A stretch of DNA of 64,000 nucleotides from Limnomonas spitsbergensis (GCA_037349105.1 JAYJMM010000032.1:558001-622000), one strand, 5' to 3'. Counted from the first letter of the stretch, positions 10,770-23,333 are shown. Translations and numbers: made by a program. Notes: generated by a model not told the origin, from the sequence alone.

Positions 10770-13700
10770 GCTGGCTTTGCCTCTGTCCTAGCCCGCAATA
10801 TCCAGGCCTCTGATGTGGTTTCTAAGGACAAGTTCGAGCAGCCCTCTGATCGGGGCCCCTCCCTGGCTGAGGCCAAGGCTCTCAAGAAGACATGGCAGTT
10901 TCAGGTCACTGGCAACATGGCTGCTGCTGTGACCCTGGCTGAAATAAAGGCAGAGCACATTGAGCATGGTGAGGAACACACACTTTACTTGCATCCTGTC
11001 ATTTGGAGATGAAAACTTACCGCCAGTCGTTTGTGTTACTCTTTTTCGTGTGGTTGATGCAGCTTGGGCACAGATTGTAATAAATAAATAGCCTGGGTGC
11101 CTTCGGCGTTCCCTCTGTTGATCTAAACATGTCGCTACCGAAACAGTATTGTGTCATTCTGACTGGCAGCATTCAGATCAGTGCTGTGCCATTGCACCGT
11201 AATTCAGAACTCGTGTTGGTAATTACGGGCCCTTACCGGTAAAAGTAGCTGAATTCGCCTTAACATTACTGTGACTGAAACTCTGCTACGTTATTCAGAC
11301 TCCGTAAGGACCGTAATCAGCAGAGCACTGATGCAGATGCCCTTTTTAGCATTGTGTGTGCTGTTACGTCCTTCACCCCTCAACAGCGGCTCATGCATCA
11401 GTGTGCACCATGCACTGCACGCTTCGCCCACGCATCCCATGGCCCGTGTCTGCAGGCGGCCCCTTGGGAATTCAAGCGGAGGCCTGCAAGCATATCCAGC
11501 AATTGGGGCTCGAGGACACCTTCTACATTGTCGACCTTGGAAATGTCCAGCGCATGTACAAGGTACAAACTCAAGAGCCGCTGTGGGCAGGAGGGGAGGG
11601 GCATTGCCGGGGACTGGGCGGGGATGGCCCATGGAAACCTTGACACATAACCTCTTTCTGCCACATGCCCTCACATCATAATAATACGCATGCGCCCAGC
11701 GAGGGAAGGAGCATATCTGGAAACTTCAGCTAAGCGTTGTTTCTAGGTGAGTTCCTCCTCGGTTGGAATAGTGCCTACTAACTGTGATAACCTAGGGTCG
11801 AGCACCATAGTGGGGTGCGGAAGTGCTGCGCAGCTCTGTGCTGCCACTGCGCCCCTACCGGATCTGCGCTACTAATGCGCCCCCCCCCCCCGCCCGCCCT
11901 GCGCCATTTCTGCGCAGCCCCGCAGGCTCTGCCTGGCAGGGCCTCCTCCCTCACCACACATGCACCCCTGCCCGCCCCGGCCCGGAGCTGACAGCCCTCG
12001 ACGAGCAACGTCGCGCACCTCTCCACTCATTATGACTTGTTGCAGCTGACCTGCTCTTCCTGATGCCGAGCAAGCGGCGGGATGGTGCTGGGAGGTGGTG
12101 CACGATGTGCGACAAGGCAAGGCAAGCGTCAAGGACCTGGAACTACTGCGGCTGCCTGCAGCTACCTACGGACATCCAGCAGCTCCCACAACTCTGTTTT
12201 TCATCTCTACTTTGTTGCCTCTGGTAACCTTTGAATCCTGCCATTCTCCTCACTGCCATGCACATCCCATGCGCATGGGGTACTAACAACCTCTGACTCA
12301 TGTCTTTCTGTGCCTGTCATTAGCAGCAGCAGTCCTACGTTTCACGGCTTTGCATTATGCACTTGTGTAGTAGTCTAATATGTGTGTGTGTTGTACGAGT
12401 GCCATTGGGCAGATTCAGAATGTGTGGATCAGTGATTCAGTGACTGTAATCAAATGGTGTGGATTTGAAATTGCAGGCTTGGAATCAGCTCGAGTGAGCG
12501 GTATGTCTTTGATGTTCGTGCCTCTAAATATATAACGTGATGCAGGTGGTCTAGACCGTGCTCTCCTTGCCTGTGGTGCCTGCTGCATTGCACAAGCTAC
12601 AACCAGCCTGGGACGTCCCACCTCCCCAGGCTGGGCTGGCTACTTTCCGGCGCCTTCCTCGATGGGGCATGCCGTTCTCCAGTGGGGCTAACCCGTCCCG
12701 GTCCCCCCCCACCGCCACGTATTTTCTTGCCCAGGCCTGGAAGGCTGCCATGCCTCGCATTGTACCCTTCTACGCCGTCAAATGCTATCCAGAGCCAGGC
12801 ATCCTGAAGATGCTGGACGCCATGGGCACCGGCTTCGACTGTGCTAGCAAGGGTGAGATCGAGACGATGCTGAAGCTCGGCGTGCCACCCAGCCGCATCG
12901 TGTTTGCGCACCCGTGCAAGCGCGCCTGCGACATCCGGTACGCTCATGAGCACGGCGTGCAGTACACGACGTTTGATACCGAGAGCGAGCTGCACAAGAT
13001 GGCTGCGCTGAACCCAGGGTTCAAATGCATCCTGCGCATCCGCGCCGACGACCCTGAGGCCCGCGTCCCGCTGGGGCTCAAGTACGGAGCGGAGCTGTCT
13101 GAGGGCCCGCGGCTGCTAGCGAAAGCCAAGGCGCTGGGCCTGGCGGTGGTTGGCGTATCCTTCCACGTTGGCAGCGCCTGCAAGAATCTCGCAGCCTTCA
13201 CCTCTGCTATCGAGTCTGCGCGCGCCATCTTCGACCAAGCTCGCGCCCTCGGCTTCGCGATGGAGCTGCTCGACATCGGCGGCGGCTTCACCGGCCACTT
13301 CGACTCGCACGGCAACGTCATCTTCGGCGAGATCGCCAATGCGATCAACGCCGCAGTAGCTGAGCACTTCCCGGCTGAGGATGGCGTGCGCATCATTGCC
13401 GAGCCGGGCCGCTACTTTGCCGAGACGGCGGCCTCGCTGGCAATGCCGGTTTACGGGCAGCGCGACCGTCTGGGCGAGGACGGCAGCGTGAAGCAGAAGG
13501 ACTACTGGCTGACGGATGGGCTGTACGGCAGCTTCAACTGCATTCTGTGAGTTACCAAATCACTTCAAGTGTGTCATCGGGCCATAAGCCCTTGAATGAA
13601 ATAGGGGAAGAAGTGAAAATTCTGCTCCCGGCCTACATTCAGGGGCTGTGTTTGACTGAGCAATGCTGCCCTTTGGGAATGGCACACAGCATACCTTACG

Positions 13701-14580
13701 GTGGGTGTGTTTTTTTCCCTTCAATAATTAGTCTTGGTTTGGGCGTCAAATGATACAGGAAAATTTAAATTCTACTTGTCCATGGCCGCACATGTTTCAG
13801 TCGTGAATTTGTAGTTTTGTCTAAGCCCTGAATCCATCGATTGGAGGGGGAGGAATTATGCCGGATGGAGGGCAAATCAAATTGTCTGAACTGCTTCCTT
13901 CCCTTTCTGATGCCACCTCATACTTTGCCCATGACACCGACATCTTGCCCCCTCCTTGTCTGCCTCCCCTCTGCAGCTACGACGGCCAGAACCCAACATA
14001 CAAGGTGGTCCGATCGCCGCTGCTGCCTTGCACCACTGAGGCAGAGGAGGCCGCCATGTACCCTTCCACCCTGTGGGGCCCCACCTGCGACAGCGCAGAC
14101 ATCCTGTACAAGGACCACATGCTGCCCCAGCTGCGCAACGGTGATTGGCTGCTGTTCCCCAATGCGGGCGCCTACACGCATGCTGGAGCCTGTGATTTCA
14201 ACGGGTAGGTGTTTTGGGGGGCTGGATGTTTTTTTTTATAAAGGGGAGATGTTTTTGGTCAGGTCTACAAAAAAGTGTGGAGGGAATTAGCCCTTGTTAG
14301 GTTTCATTTTACATATAGTTCACTGGGACCATGGTCCCAACCCTAAACCTTAAACCCTTGGTCCATGGTCCAAACTCCTTCCCCCATACGCTCACACTGA
14401 TCCTTGCTGCTACAATCCCTATGTCAGCTTTGCCCAGTGAGTGCCTCGCATGCCCCTTGCTGAGCTGCTATCTGAACCTGCCCATGCAGGATTGAGGCAA
14501 CCAACCCCAACAAGTTTTACGTCTTCTCCGACTCAGCTGTTGACTCGATCGACGGCTTTCAAGATGTGAACGCGTCCTAG
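10770..14580 (+). CDS. ODC: Ornithine decarboxylase (5' end not resolved)
   Basis: A PLP-dependent group IV decarboxylase that converts ornithine to putrescine, the entry step of polyamine synthesis in the cytosol. Five exons join in phase: 10770-10968, 11456-11562, 12735-13546, 13977-14204 and 14490-14580, giving 478 codons from the first resolved exon. Visible family marks are FYIVDLG, then PFYAVKCYPEP with the PLP-binding lysine, GTGFDCASKGEIE, VSFHVGSACKN, the glycine loop DIGGGFTGHF, IIAEPGRYF, and WGPTCDSADIL with the catalytic cysteine. The stop is TAG at 14578. The first exon (AGFASVLARN...) begins after a good acceptor in phase 0, so at least one upstream exon with the start codon is missing from this model. 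An in-frame ATG at 12558 lies in intron sequence. Intron 1 carries a MITE (11179-11330). Substrate could also be lysine or arginine in divergent members, but the motifs favour ornithine. Confidence 0.93.
11179..11330. mobile_element. CAGTGCTGTGC MITE, copy 1
   Basis: A 152-bp non-coding element with near-perfect terminal inverted repeats (CAGTGCTGTGC ... CAGAGCACTG). The interior shares AGTAGCTGAATT and GTGACTGAAACTC with the other copies. It sits in intron 1 of the ornithine decarboxylase gene. Confidence 0.8.
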
Positions 14581-15105
14581 CATCGACACACTGCCCGCTT
14601 GCTAGTACTACAGGATCTGTCGATTTTTTTCATATACACATACATCAAAAGATTTCATTGCATCTGCGTTGCAATAAAGTTTTCATTTGGGTCAGGGCCT
14701 TTCCAGTCTGGTGCGTCTGCTCCCGTGGTTACAACGTCCTACATCGTTTTAGGGGCTCTATAACGAGGAATCCCTATTTTATGACTTTTGGAATTTGGTT
14801 CAGTCCGGCTTGGCTGGGGAAGTCGCAGGTGCCTCTCTATTTCCTCGCTATGTGTTCAAGGGACTTATTAATATGCTGTCGTGGGACTGGCGACACCTAC
14901 CAGTGATTGTCTGCGGCTGTAAAAGGAACGTTGAAGCTTGCCAGGAGCAAATTTCAGAAAAGTTGTTAACAATGCTGGTTAGCTTGTTTAAGGCTCAGTC
15001 TCCAGGGCTTAAGACCTCGTCCCATGGTTAGTGTCAAGAGAAGCCTTCAACACGGAGATCAACAACTTCCGATGCTACCGAGCAGCAAAATCGCCCCAAG
15101 GCTTA
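14581..15105. other. 3' flank of ODC, no gene seen
   Basis: The 3' untranslated region of the decarboxylase begins here, and an AATAAA-like word occurs near 14671. No further coding signal is recognised. Confidence 0.4.
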
Positions 15106-15750
15106 TCAATGACATAACACCTCTGGGCCCTGCTCAAAAAGGCTCGGCCGCGTGGGCGCCCAACTGTCTCGTTGGAAAAAAAGAAACTCAAGTAAAGAGG
15201 GAAAGGAGGAGAGGAAAACAAAGGAAAGAACTACCTTCCCCCCAAAGGAAAAGGCAGCCCGAAGTAAACCTTGCCCCTCTCAAGCCTATTCCCCAAGAAG
15301 GCAAAGAAAAACAACAAAACTAGGCCTCAACAAAGCGAACGACGTCCTCAACAAAAGCCAGAGCCTCCCATCCAAGCCTGCCCTGGTACAACTCGAGGCT
15401 TGCACGCCTGCTGAGTCTGGAAGACTCAGTAATGATATACACTGCCCTGCATCCAATGTTGCTTTCTTTCCTCTTAGTTGAGGGCGGGGGATTCGGTTTT
15501 CCTTTCTGGGGTGGGCCTTTCGTTTCCCTCTTGCTTTCTATCATCTCTTTGCTTTTGCTTACTGGTGGTCACGAAATGGACGGGCTGGGGAGTGGGGAGC
15601 CTCAAGACTTGCTTTCCTTTTGGGGTGGTCTTTTCCATCTCCTTTTCTCGTCTGTCTCTTTCCCCTCCCTCTTGCAATTCGTTTCCATTCCTCCCGACCA
15701 GCCAGCCTGGTGCCCCACGGGCGAGCCTTTTGAGCATGGCCCGGAGGTCG
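15106..15750. mobile_element. TIR element, ~645 bp, CGGCCGAG family
   Basis: The left end (TCAATGACATAACACCTCTG, then GGCTCGGCCGCGTGGGCGCC) is mirrored at 15709-15748 (GAGCCTTTTGAGCATGGCCC, GGAGGT). Inside the ends, purine-rich sequence on the left (GGGAAAGGAGGAGAGG...) faces pyrimidine-rich sequence on the right (CCTTTTCTCGTCTGTCTC), so the inverted repeats extend well beyond 60 bp. No transposase is encoded, so this is a non-autonomous element. Confidence 0.7.
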
Positions 15751-16238
15751 ATGACGTTACACCTATGGGGGCCTGCTCAAAAAGGCCCGGCCGCTAGGGC
15801 GCCTAACTACAGGGTTGGGAGGAAAGGGCGACACAAACACAAGGGGGCAGGGGGGAAATGAGGAAAAGTGGGAAATCAAGTGAAGGGACAAACAAAAGGC
15901 TGGAAAAGAAAGACAAAGGAAGTTCCAGCCTCTGAATACGTCTACGCCTCAACGATATCTACGTCTTCCAGAAAGGCCATGGCATCCCATCCAAACATGG
16001 CCCAGAAGTGCAACGGCATTGCCTGCTCTGAATCGTGGAGCAGTGTTCGTCTCAATACGTTTCTTTATAAACCATCAAATTTAGAGACTGGCACTGCAGC
16101 CCGAGAACTTGAGGCCAATCACAGCCGGGTCAATGCCTTACCATTGAGAGCTTACGTAACCTACTCGCTTGTAACAGACAGTTGGGCGCCCATGCGGCCG
16201 AGCCTTTGCAGCATGGCCCAGAGGTGTCATGTCATTAA
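15750..16238. mobile_element. TIR element, ~490 bp, abutting the previous one
   Basis: The left end at 15750-15818 (TGACGTTACACCTATGGGGG, CTCAAAAAGGCCCGGCCGC) directly follows the right end of the preceding element. The right end is at 16178-16238 (CAGTTGGGCGCCCATGCGGC, CATGGCCCAGAGGTGTCATG). The two elements share their junction, suggesting insertion of one copy into the end of another. Non-coding. Confidence 0.65.
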
Positions 16239-16260
16239 CCTGTTCCATTGGTTTGTACGC

Positions 16261-16319
16261 GAACAGTTGGGCGCGGCCAAGCCTTTCAGTGCCAGGTCCA
16301 GAGGTGTAACGCCATTGAC
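16261..16319. mobile_element. Solo right terminus, TIR family
   Basis: GAACAGTTGGGCGCGGCCAA then CCAGAGGTGTAACGCCATTG matches the right end of the family. A more diverged terminus (GTCGACGCCCAGAAGGGCCC, ATATAACGTCATTGAC) follows at 16449-16497. Confidence 0.6.
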
Positions 16320-16717
16320 ATTATAACGGATGCCTTGGCTTTTGTGGCAGATGTGGTCACAGTCATAGAGGGCTAGACTCTTCCGAACCGGGGGGCTGAA
16401 GGTCCTTTTGGTAATTTCCCTTTTCTTCCAGTTTCCTGTTCCCCCCAATCAGGACAGGTCGACGCCCAGAAGGGCCCAGAGATATAACGTCATTGACTTA
16501 GTTGTCCTGTGCCCTAGACGCCTGGCGGGTTGATAAAATCATGTTGTTTTTAAACAGCTGGATTTCCCAAACTATGTTCATGCATGTAGCCATAAATGTG
16601 GACAGCAGGAGTTGCATCATCGGCCCGGATATTCTTAGACTGCTCTTGTAAAGCGCTCAGTGTTCATAAAAACTGCTAGTTACTTGACAGCAGGGGTGAT
16701 CTTACGGATTTTGTCAA

Positions 16718-16888
16718 TGATACAAGCCCTGCTCAGAAAGGCTCGGTCGCGTGTGTGGGGGCCCAACTGTCTGGTTGGGAGAAAAAGGAAACTGAGCAAG
16801 AGGGGACGTGTGCAAGCGCTCAATATTACAGTCGGGCGACCACACGGCCGAGCCTTTTGAGCATGGCCCAGAGGTGTAACGCCATTGC
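16718..16888. mobile_element. Short MITE of the CGGCCGAG TIR family
   Basis: Left end at 16718-16778 (AAGCCCTGCTCAGAAAGGCT, CCCAACTGTCTGG) and right end at 16833-16888 (ACGGCCGAGCCTTTTGAGCA, CCAGAGGTGTAACGCCATTG) enclose only about 55 bp. This is the most compact complete copy and shows that the two termini belong to one element. Confidence 0.75.
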
Positions 16889-17623
16889 TGACAGGTAACA
16901 TGAGAAATACCAGAATTAAAAAAGCAGGCTAGATATCTTGAATCAAGAGCTAGAACACCACCATCAGCTAGATTACGAAATCGTGTGTAATGGCTCAAAG
17001 TGTAATAGAGCGCCATGTTGTATGTAAATGTAACAATGATGCGCAACGCGCGAAAAAGTACATCCGGATAAGGGAATCCTGACGCCAGAGGTCATTGACC
17101 CCTTTGTAAGTTAACAATGCAACAAAAACATTGGCTCCAACCTTGCTTGTCTACCTGCAAAACATACCACCGAGCCATTTGTAACAAAACAACCTGAGCA
17201 GCCAAAAAATAAAACCAAGAACATTGCTGGATCATCATCTCAGATAATCCTAGCAAACGGAGGGAAGGTGCTTATTCAAACGAGCTCCCACACGCATGCA
17301 TGCACCACCACCATTTATTTAGCCTCGGGCCCCACGGAAACGGAATTCTATATCAAAATAGAATAAAACCGAAGGCAACAGAACTCTCTACTGCGCACAC
17401 GGAAGACAATGACCAAGAAAATATTTGAAAAGACACTCTCTCACCCCTAAACAAATCGTTGCGTGCTGCACGCAACTGTTGCAGGCCTCATAATCACTCG
17501 GTACACTCAAAAAAGATAAGGCGCCTAACTCAAGTCAGCTATGAAGGAGAGGAGCAAGATGGCTCATAGCTTGATATATGCTAGATCGTCGTTAATGAAT
17601 GCCTCTTAATGCCTGTTCCCACG
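16889..17623. other. AT-richer intergenic region, no gene seen
   Basis: Lies between the TIR cluster and the 3' end of the minus-strand HAD gene. It should hold that gene's 3' untranslated region; nothing else is recognised. Confidence 0.4.
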
Positions 17624-20600
17624 TCAGATCTGCATGTCTCCCTTGAGCACCTTATCGGCGACCTGCTCGAAACTTGTGACATCTGATCCCCAAAGCCACG
17701 CGGGAATGCCGGCGTCTCGGGCTCCCCACACATCATTCCGCCTGCGAGCGAGAAAGAACAGCCGCGTCAGGAGTTGCAGCAAAACCGAGCACACAGGCCA
17801 TTCATATCAGCAATGGGCATCATTCCGGCCATGAGCAAGGAAGACAGTTATGTGAGCCACTTCATAAACGTCAAGACAGCAGACCGAGCACACACACAGA
17901 CTACTCATGCCAGTATCGGGCATCAATGAATATGACCTCGTCGAACTTCCCTGTTGGAATACTGTTTGTCCACTAGCACCTAGCACCTACCATTCAGGAG
18001 TACAGCCACTGGGGGACATAACAATGATTGATGCAACTCCAGTGGCATGCTGCCAGCGAGCAAAATAAGCCCTTTGACCACTGCCACCTGTCCTCCTCTT
18101 TTCCCCTCCCTCTCGGCAACCTGCTCAGCGCCACGGGCCCAACGATTTTCCCAATCCACGCCCCAGGGCCCTCTATATTTACCCATTTATTGAACCCCTG
18201 TCCATCTCAGCGTCACCTGTCATCACCCACGACGCCCACCGCTCTCTTTTCTCTCTCTCTCTCTCTCCCCCTCAGCCTCAACTGTCCGCCCAGGTGATCC
18301 ATCCATTGAGCACACTGCATAATGCCCACCTCACTCTCTCTCACAGTTCCTCCCCCTAAGCCTGTCATTGCCCAGGTGATCCGTCGGACACACGGCATTA
18401 TGCCCACCTCACTCTCAATCACACTGTCTCCCCCTCAGTCTCACCTGTCGTCTCCCAGATGTACAACTTGGTTGGCTTTGAGCCCCAAGCGAGAAACCGC
18501 CTCCTCAAACAGTAGCGGACAAGGCTTCTCAACGCCCTCCTGCACATAAGTTCACACACAGCATAGCTCACCAGTTCACACAAAGCTTTTCACACCCGTT
18601 CACACCCAGGGAAGTTTGTGAAAGAGCCCTAAAGTTGCAGTCAGGTCAGAGCCCAGCTGAGCCTCCTCGAAACACTGCCCCTAACACTGCAAAGGGCAAG
18701 ACATCAAGTCACATGCAAGTATGCAACGCTCCCACCAACCCCCATGTCATCAACGCTCAACAACTGTTGTTATCATACTTGGGGTCATGCCAGGCACCAT
18801 TGCAAGCATGGGCCACTACCAAGCAGCTCACGCCTTTCTTATTCCTGCCAAGGGTCCACCTTCTGTGGTCCGCCTCTTGGGCCTCTAAGGCCTGATAGCC
18901 TATAGTGATAGGGGCCCAACATCGGCCAGCAGCGGCACCAGTAGTATGACAGGCCAAACCTAGGGCCTCCAGCTAATGGTTGGCATGGCGATATTCAACA
19001 GATTTGCAAATAGAGGCAGAACGCACCTCTGCGCTCACGATGATTTGGTCGAAGAGGGACGTCAGCTTGAGGCCATCGAGCAGAGGGCGCAGCCTCGTGT
19101 CGAAGTTGGAGACGACTGCCAGCTTGATGCCGTGGCTCCGAAGGCGGTTCAGCGCCGCAACCGCCCCTGGGGTCACAGTCCATGCTTCCGGACGCTGGTA
19201 GTACCCGTAAATCTAGAAACAAACCAGGACAAGGAGAAATTACATTTCTGTTCATGTGTTTCTTATTTGAAGGGGCCACGCACCTAAAACCGGGTACAAG
19301 AGCACAAGAGCTAGATTACGGTGCGGAGGGAGCGAGTGAGGGGTCACCAGGACGTGGCTTGCAAGGCCATTGGAATTTCCCCAGCTGCAAGCCACAGCCA
19401 ATGCTGCTCAGCTCCGCCCTCTCTACAGCTTCGCTTGGATTCAGTATACATCAAAGATCAAGGATCCGGATCTGGATATCCCAGCCTGCCCTGGCCCTCC
19501 CCACCTGCTCAAACATCTCGATGGAGTCGTTGCCAGTTGACTGCGTGACAATGTGCTTCCAGAAGGGCTTGCCGTCGCCGACGTACCGGATGGACGACTC
19601 GGTCCACGGGCTGTTGTAGGCACTGCGATGGGAGAGTTGGAAGAAGTGGCAGGATCAGGTCAAGAAAGTTAGACTCAGCGGCATTCTGAGGACTGCAGAC
19701 GAGGAGCGCCAAATTACATGGGGACAGAGGGGGAGCACCCTTGAGTTGAACACAGCTGCAGTCGAGGGGCAGTTGCTGAACACGTGTGCGAGTCAGCAGG
19801 GAAAAGATTTGAAGAAAACGCTGAATGAAGGATGATGCTGAAAGAAGGACTCGACTGAATAATGCTGAAGAATTCTGGAGAATGCTCAAGAATGCCGAAT
19901 GAAGATAAATGTTTCAACGCCAGGCTTTCGAAAATGCTGGCATGCAACAGCAGGCGCTGAGGCAATGCGCGTCAGGAGACATGATCAGTTAGCAGATGTC
20001 CTCATGTATGTCAGGCCATCCAGCCATTTCCTAGTGATCCAAACATCGTTCAAACATCTGGCAATGGGCAAGACTTGTTTGCGCATCGGCACAATGGTCT
20101 GCCCTGCGGCCTGCCCAAAGCTTGTCTGGTACACAAATAAAACTCACGTTCGGAAGCGTCGCAGGATCTCATCTTCACTGAGGGTGACACCAAAGGGCTT
20201 GCCGTAGCGCAGGTACACCTGTATGTGGGAAAGGGGTGTATGCGGGGGCAGGGGTGAGGGGCAGGTGGAGATATAGCAGGTGGTGGGGGAAAGCGGGAGG
20301 GGAGAGGCAAATCTGTGAGGTGATCAGAGTGGAGGGCTGAAGTTTTTATGGGGGGGGGTAGGGGGCAGGCAGAGGCTGGCTTGAAAACCAAGGGACTGGA
20401 TGTAAGGTCCAGGGGTGTGTGGGATTCTGGGTTCTTTGGCCGATGAACCGCCAGAAGGCTTGCGGTTGCAGGCGAGGGCGGATGCAGCTGGTAAAAGGCT
20501 GGATCGAAACCAGGGGCTGGGTGCCAGGGCTGTGTGTGTGTGTTGGTAGCTTTCTGGGCAGATAAGGGCCTGAAGTATCTTCGTGTCACATCAGGGGAAG

Positions 20601-21105
20601 CATAGACTTGGATCTTGCAGCAGGCAGAGGCTCGGCGGGACCGCAGTGCGGATAGAGATGCAGCGTGGGGTGGAAATTGGGTGGGGCGTGCGCGAAAATG
20701 CCACGAGCAGGGAGAGGATCATGCCTCGAGCGTGCGATGTCGTACCGGTGTGAGGGGTTGGAGAGCAGGATTCAGTGGTAGGCTTACCGCTGCAGCGCTC
20801 TCTGAAGGCGAGCAAAGCGTTCCAGCAGCGTCGACAAGGAGACCCTTGACGGACGGGGTGCCGTGCATACGCTGTGCGAACTCACGGGGAAGAAACCGGG
20901 GCAGGCTGCGTGGCGCCGTATCGATGTGGCACAACGTCCATTTCTGGGGCTGTGTCGATGTGGCTGCTGCAGTAACTGCCGTGGACTGAGTGCCAGCGCT
21001 GGAGCTCACGAGCCTGTTGCGTTTCAAGGGTATCACCCCCCCTGCTGCCAAGCCCAGAGCAGCGCCTTCACGTGCCAGCTTGTGCGTTGCGGTGAGAATC
21101 ATCAT
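17624..21105 (-). CDS. HAD-superfamily hydrolase, HDHD3-like
   Basis: Six exons join in phase: 21105-20788, 20218-20148, 19622-19505, 19212-19027, 18539-18445 and 17741-17624, giving 301 aa. The HAD motifs are in order. Motif I is LLVDAAGTL (about residues 89-97), motif II is LAVVSNFDTR (about 200-209), the motif III lysine is in EGVEKP (~236), and motif IV is HLGDDRRNDVWGARDAG (~257). The layout, including YGKPFGV, PFWKHIV and AWLWGSDV, matches the HDHD3 branch of phosphatase-like HAD proteins. Motif I has alanine where classical HAD phosphatases carry the second aspartate (DxD), as is common in HDHD3 proteins, so phosphatase activity is uncertain. The first ~80 residues are basic and Ser/Ala-rich with no family match and could be an organelle transit peptide. 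The start at 21105 is the first of two adjacent Met codons. Confidence 0.88.
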
Positions 21106-22640
21106 CGTACTGACGTGACTGCTCGTTCCAGGAGATTGAGCGTGTGCTAGTCCACTTTTGAAAGCTGATACTCGGAGTAGCGGGAGAGGAGGGAAGAAAA
21201 AAGCCTGGAAACGTGACTTGTTTACGGCACCTTCTGTGACGGGGAAGGCTCAGCGAAGGCTTCTCACTGATGACGGGGGCGTGTCAGCACTAGTCCGATG
21301 TGGACACACTGATATGTGTGAACATGCGTAGATTGGGTTGGGACGTGGCAGTGCGTTGATGACGAGACCGTGACGTGGGCAAGAGTTAGTTCCTTTCCTG
21401 AGAAAGCGTCCGACAGCGTCTTGCTTTCGAAAATTCGGTTGCTGACGCGTTCGCTGCTATCGTGGCTGTTGTCCACGTCGCCGATTACCACAGCAGTTCG
21501 AAGCAGCCCGCTATGGGCAACGCTGACGCCTTAGAACAACACCAGCAGTGCATGCAGCTTTTACTGTACAATAACGTATTACAGACATACCTGGTAGCGC
21601 TGCGCATGCCTAGTCCAAACGTGTGTCCACCACCATCCTGATGCAAGTCCCTACTTATTTTGCTCGGTCTTGACCAAGTGCAGCCACTTAACATGACCCC
21701 CTACACTGCTTTCACCCCTTTCACCCAGCTGTACATCTGCCTGCATATCCATCTACCCTGCCCTCTCTAAAATGGGGACTCCGGCGTGCACCCTGCCCAC
21801 CTAGGCTTTGCCCCACAGACATCAGTCAGGGGCCCATGCGGCCGAGCCTTTTCAGCATGGCCCAGAGGTAAAACGAATCGGATTGGATGGGCAAAGGGAA
21901 AGAAAGGTCATTGACATGTGACCCAGCAGGGTTTGAAAGATTGCATTTGTCCGTGGCTGGCTGTCGTTATCTGAGCGCTAGGTTGGTTGCCATGTGACCA
22001 AACTTGCAAACACCACTACAACGGGCTAGTGTTTCTTTTTTTCCGGCTACAAAACCAACTTCGGCTGGCCGCCCCGCGGCCGATGAGATCAAACCTGGAC
22101 CAGCCTACGACTGGTGGCGAAGGCAGCAAGGCTGTCCACAAATGGGGCCTCAGCCCTCCGGGCAGATGCTGGTGTGTAGCTGACATATAGCAGAGTCACG
22201 AAAAGTAAATACTGGGTACGGCCACACTTCAGACAGAAATGCCGGATTTCATCTCTCGCATCAGGTATGTGCATTATACTGAGCCTCCAAAACCACGTTG
22301 TATTGACGTCCTGGCTAGTTCAGGAAGTCACTTATGGGCCAGAAGCAGGGCGGTAGACCTTGGAGCAGGCACGCAAAATATTGCCGCTTGGCCTGGCTTT
22401 CAGAACAATGCTGAGGCCCGCGGGTCGCGGCTAGCATGATCAGGAGGGCCTCAGTGGTTGCATGCAGGCCTGTCCAAGGCGCTTCAGTTGTCTAGAAGCA
22501 CCCTGTCAATGACGGTACAGCTATGGGCCATGTCCCCAAAGGCAGATATGGCAATGCGTGTTTCAGTCACAACTATGGTGTCTTGCTATCCCTGTAACCC
22601 GATATATCAGTGACCATGCCGATCCCGGAGCCCACCCCCA
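21106..22640. other. Intergenic region, no gene seen
   Basis: Upstream of the HAD gene. Contains one solo TIR-family terminus at 21826-21875 (CATGCGGCCGAGCCTTTTCA, GCATGGCCCAGAGG). The remaining short ORFs lack family motifs. Confidence 0.4.
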
Positions 22641-22671
22641 AAATAATTTAGTATACCGGTATTGGTTGAGG

Positions 22672-23168
22672 GCTATGTGAAGTTTTTTGTGAAGTTTTTA
22701 CAGTCCAACAGAGCATCATACTTGATGCATGGGACATGTGCCCGTAAACCGGTACAGGCACTTGATACACTACCGTAGGACAGAAAGCGAAAACCATTGA
22801 CCCCCCTGGGCAAGCACCTAGCACACAACCACGCGGTGGCGTGGGAATGAACCCCATAGTGCAGAAGATAAGCCCCAGCCATAAAACATGACGTGGGTGC
22901 AAAAGAGTTCGATTGAGCACCGCCTAGAGAGTTAGGGGGGAGACAGGAATTTTGGCAAAGTTTTGAGATGATTCTCTCTTTTCATCATACACTGAACGAT
23001 AAAACAACGAAATTTCTTCCAGAACACATATGCAGAATCCGCTGCATTTAGTTTGCCCCACACTCCATTTGCGTACCATATCATGGCCTCATCCTCTTCC
23101 TCTAGAAAATTATGGAAAGTAAGGTTAAACTGAAAACGAAGGTCTGTATAGAACGGGCAGTAAATCTT
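22672..23168 (-). mobile_element. LINE fragment, 3' ~500 bp (copy 2 of 3)
   Basis: Nearly identical to 35395-35891 of the larger LINE. It covers the 3' untranslated region with the duplicated GTGAAGTTTTTTGTGAAG tail and about 200 bp encoding the C-terminus of the reverse transcriptase ORF. The right edge (5' truncation) falls inside the coding part, the usual result of incomplete target-primed reverse transcription. Confidence 0.88.
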
Positions 23169-23189
23169 GCTAGTCCCTAGTGGAACTCA

Positions 23190-23333
23190 GGTGTCGGACT
23201 GGGTCTTTTCTGCCTCCCCTTTTGTTCCTCTTCCCCCCTCTTCCTTTCAGTTTCATATTTTCTCCCTTCTGAACAGTTGGGCGCCCAGGCGGCCGAGCTT
23301 TGAGCGGGCCCAGAGTTGTAACGTTATTGACAG
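23190..23333. mobile_element. Right half of a TIR-family element
   Basis: Pyrimidine-rich arm (CCTCTTCCCCCCTCTTCC) followed by the terminus GAACAGTTGGGCGCCCAGGC, GGCCGAGC, CCAGAGTTGTAACGTTATTG. It lies directly beside the LINE fragment. A short open segment at 23345-23500 on minus (PAKDPLTFWIEWGFYPPRPE) has no recognised family. Confidence 0.6.

Noticed and set aside
12558..12734. Start of ODC at the in-frame ATG 12558
   Set aside because: This stretch is intron. A TTGCCCAG acceptor at 12734 and the in-phase upstream exons encoding FYIVDLG show that the protein continues from 11562 to 12735.
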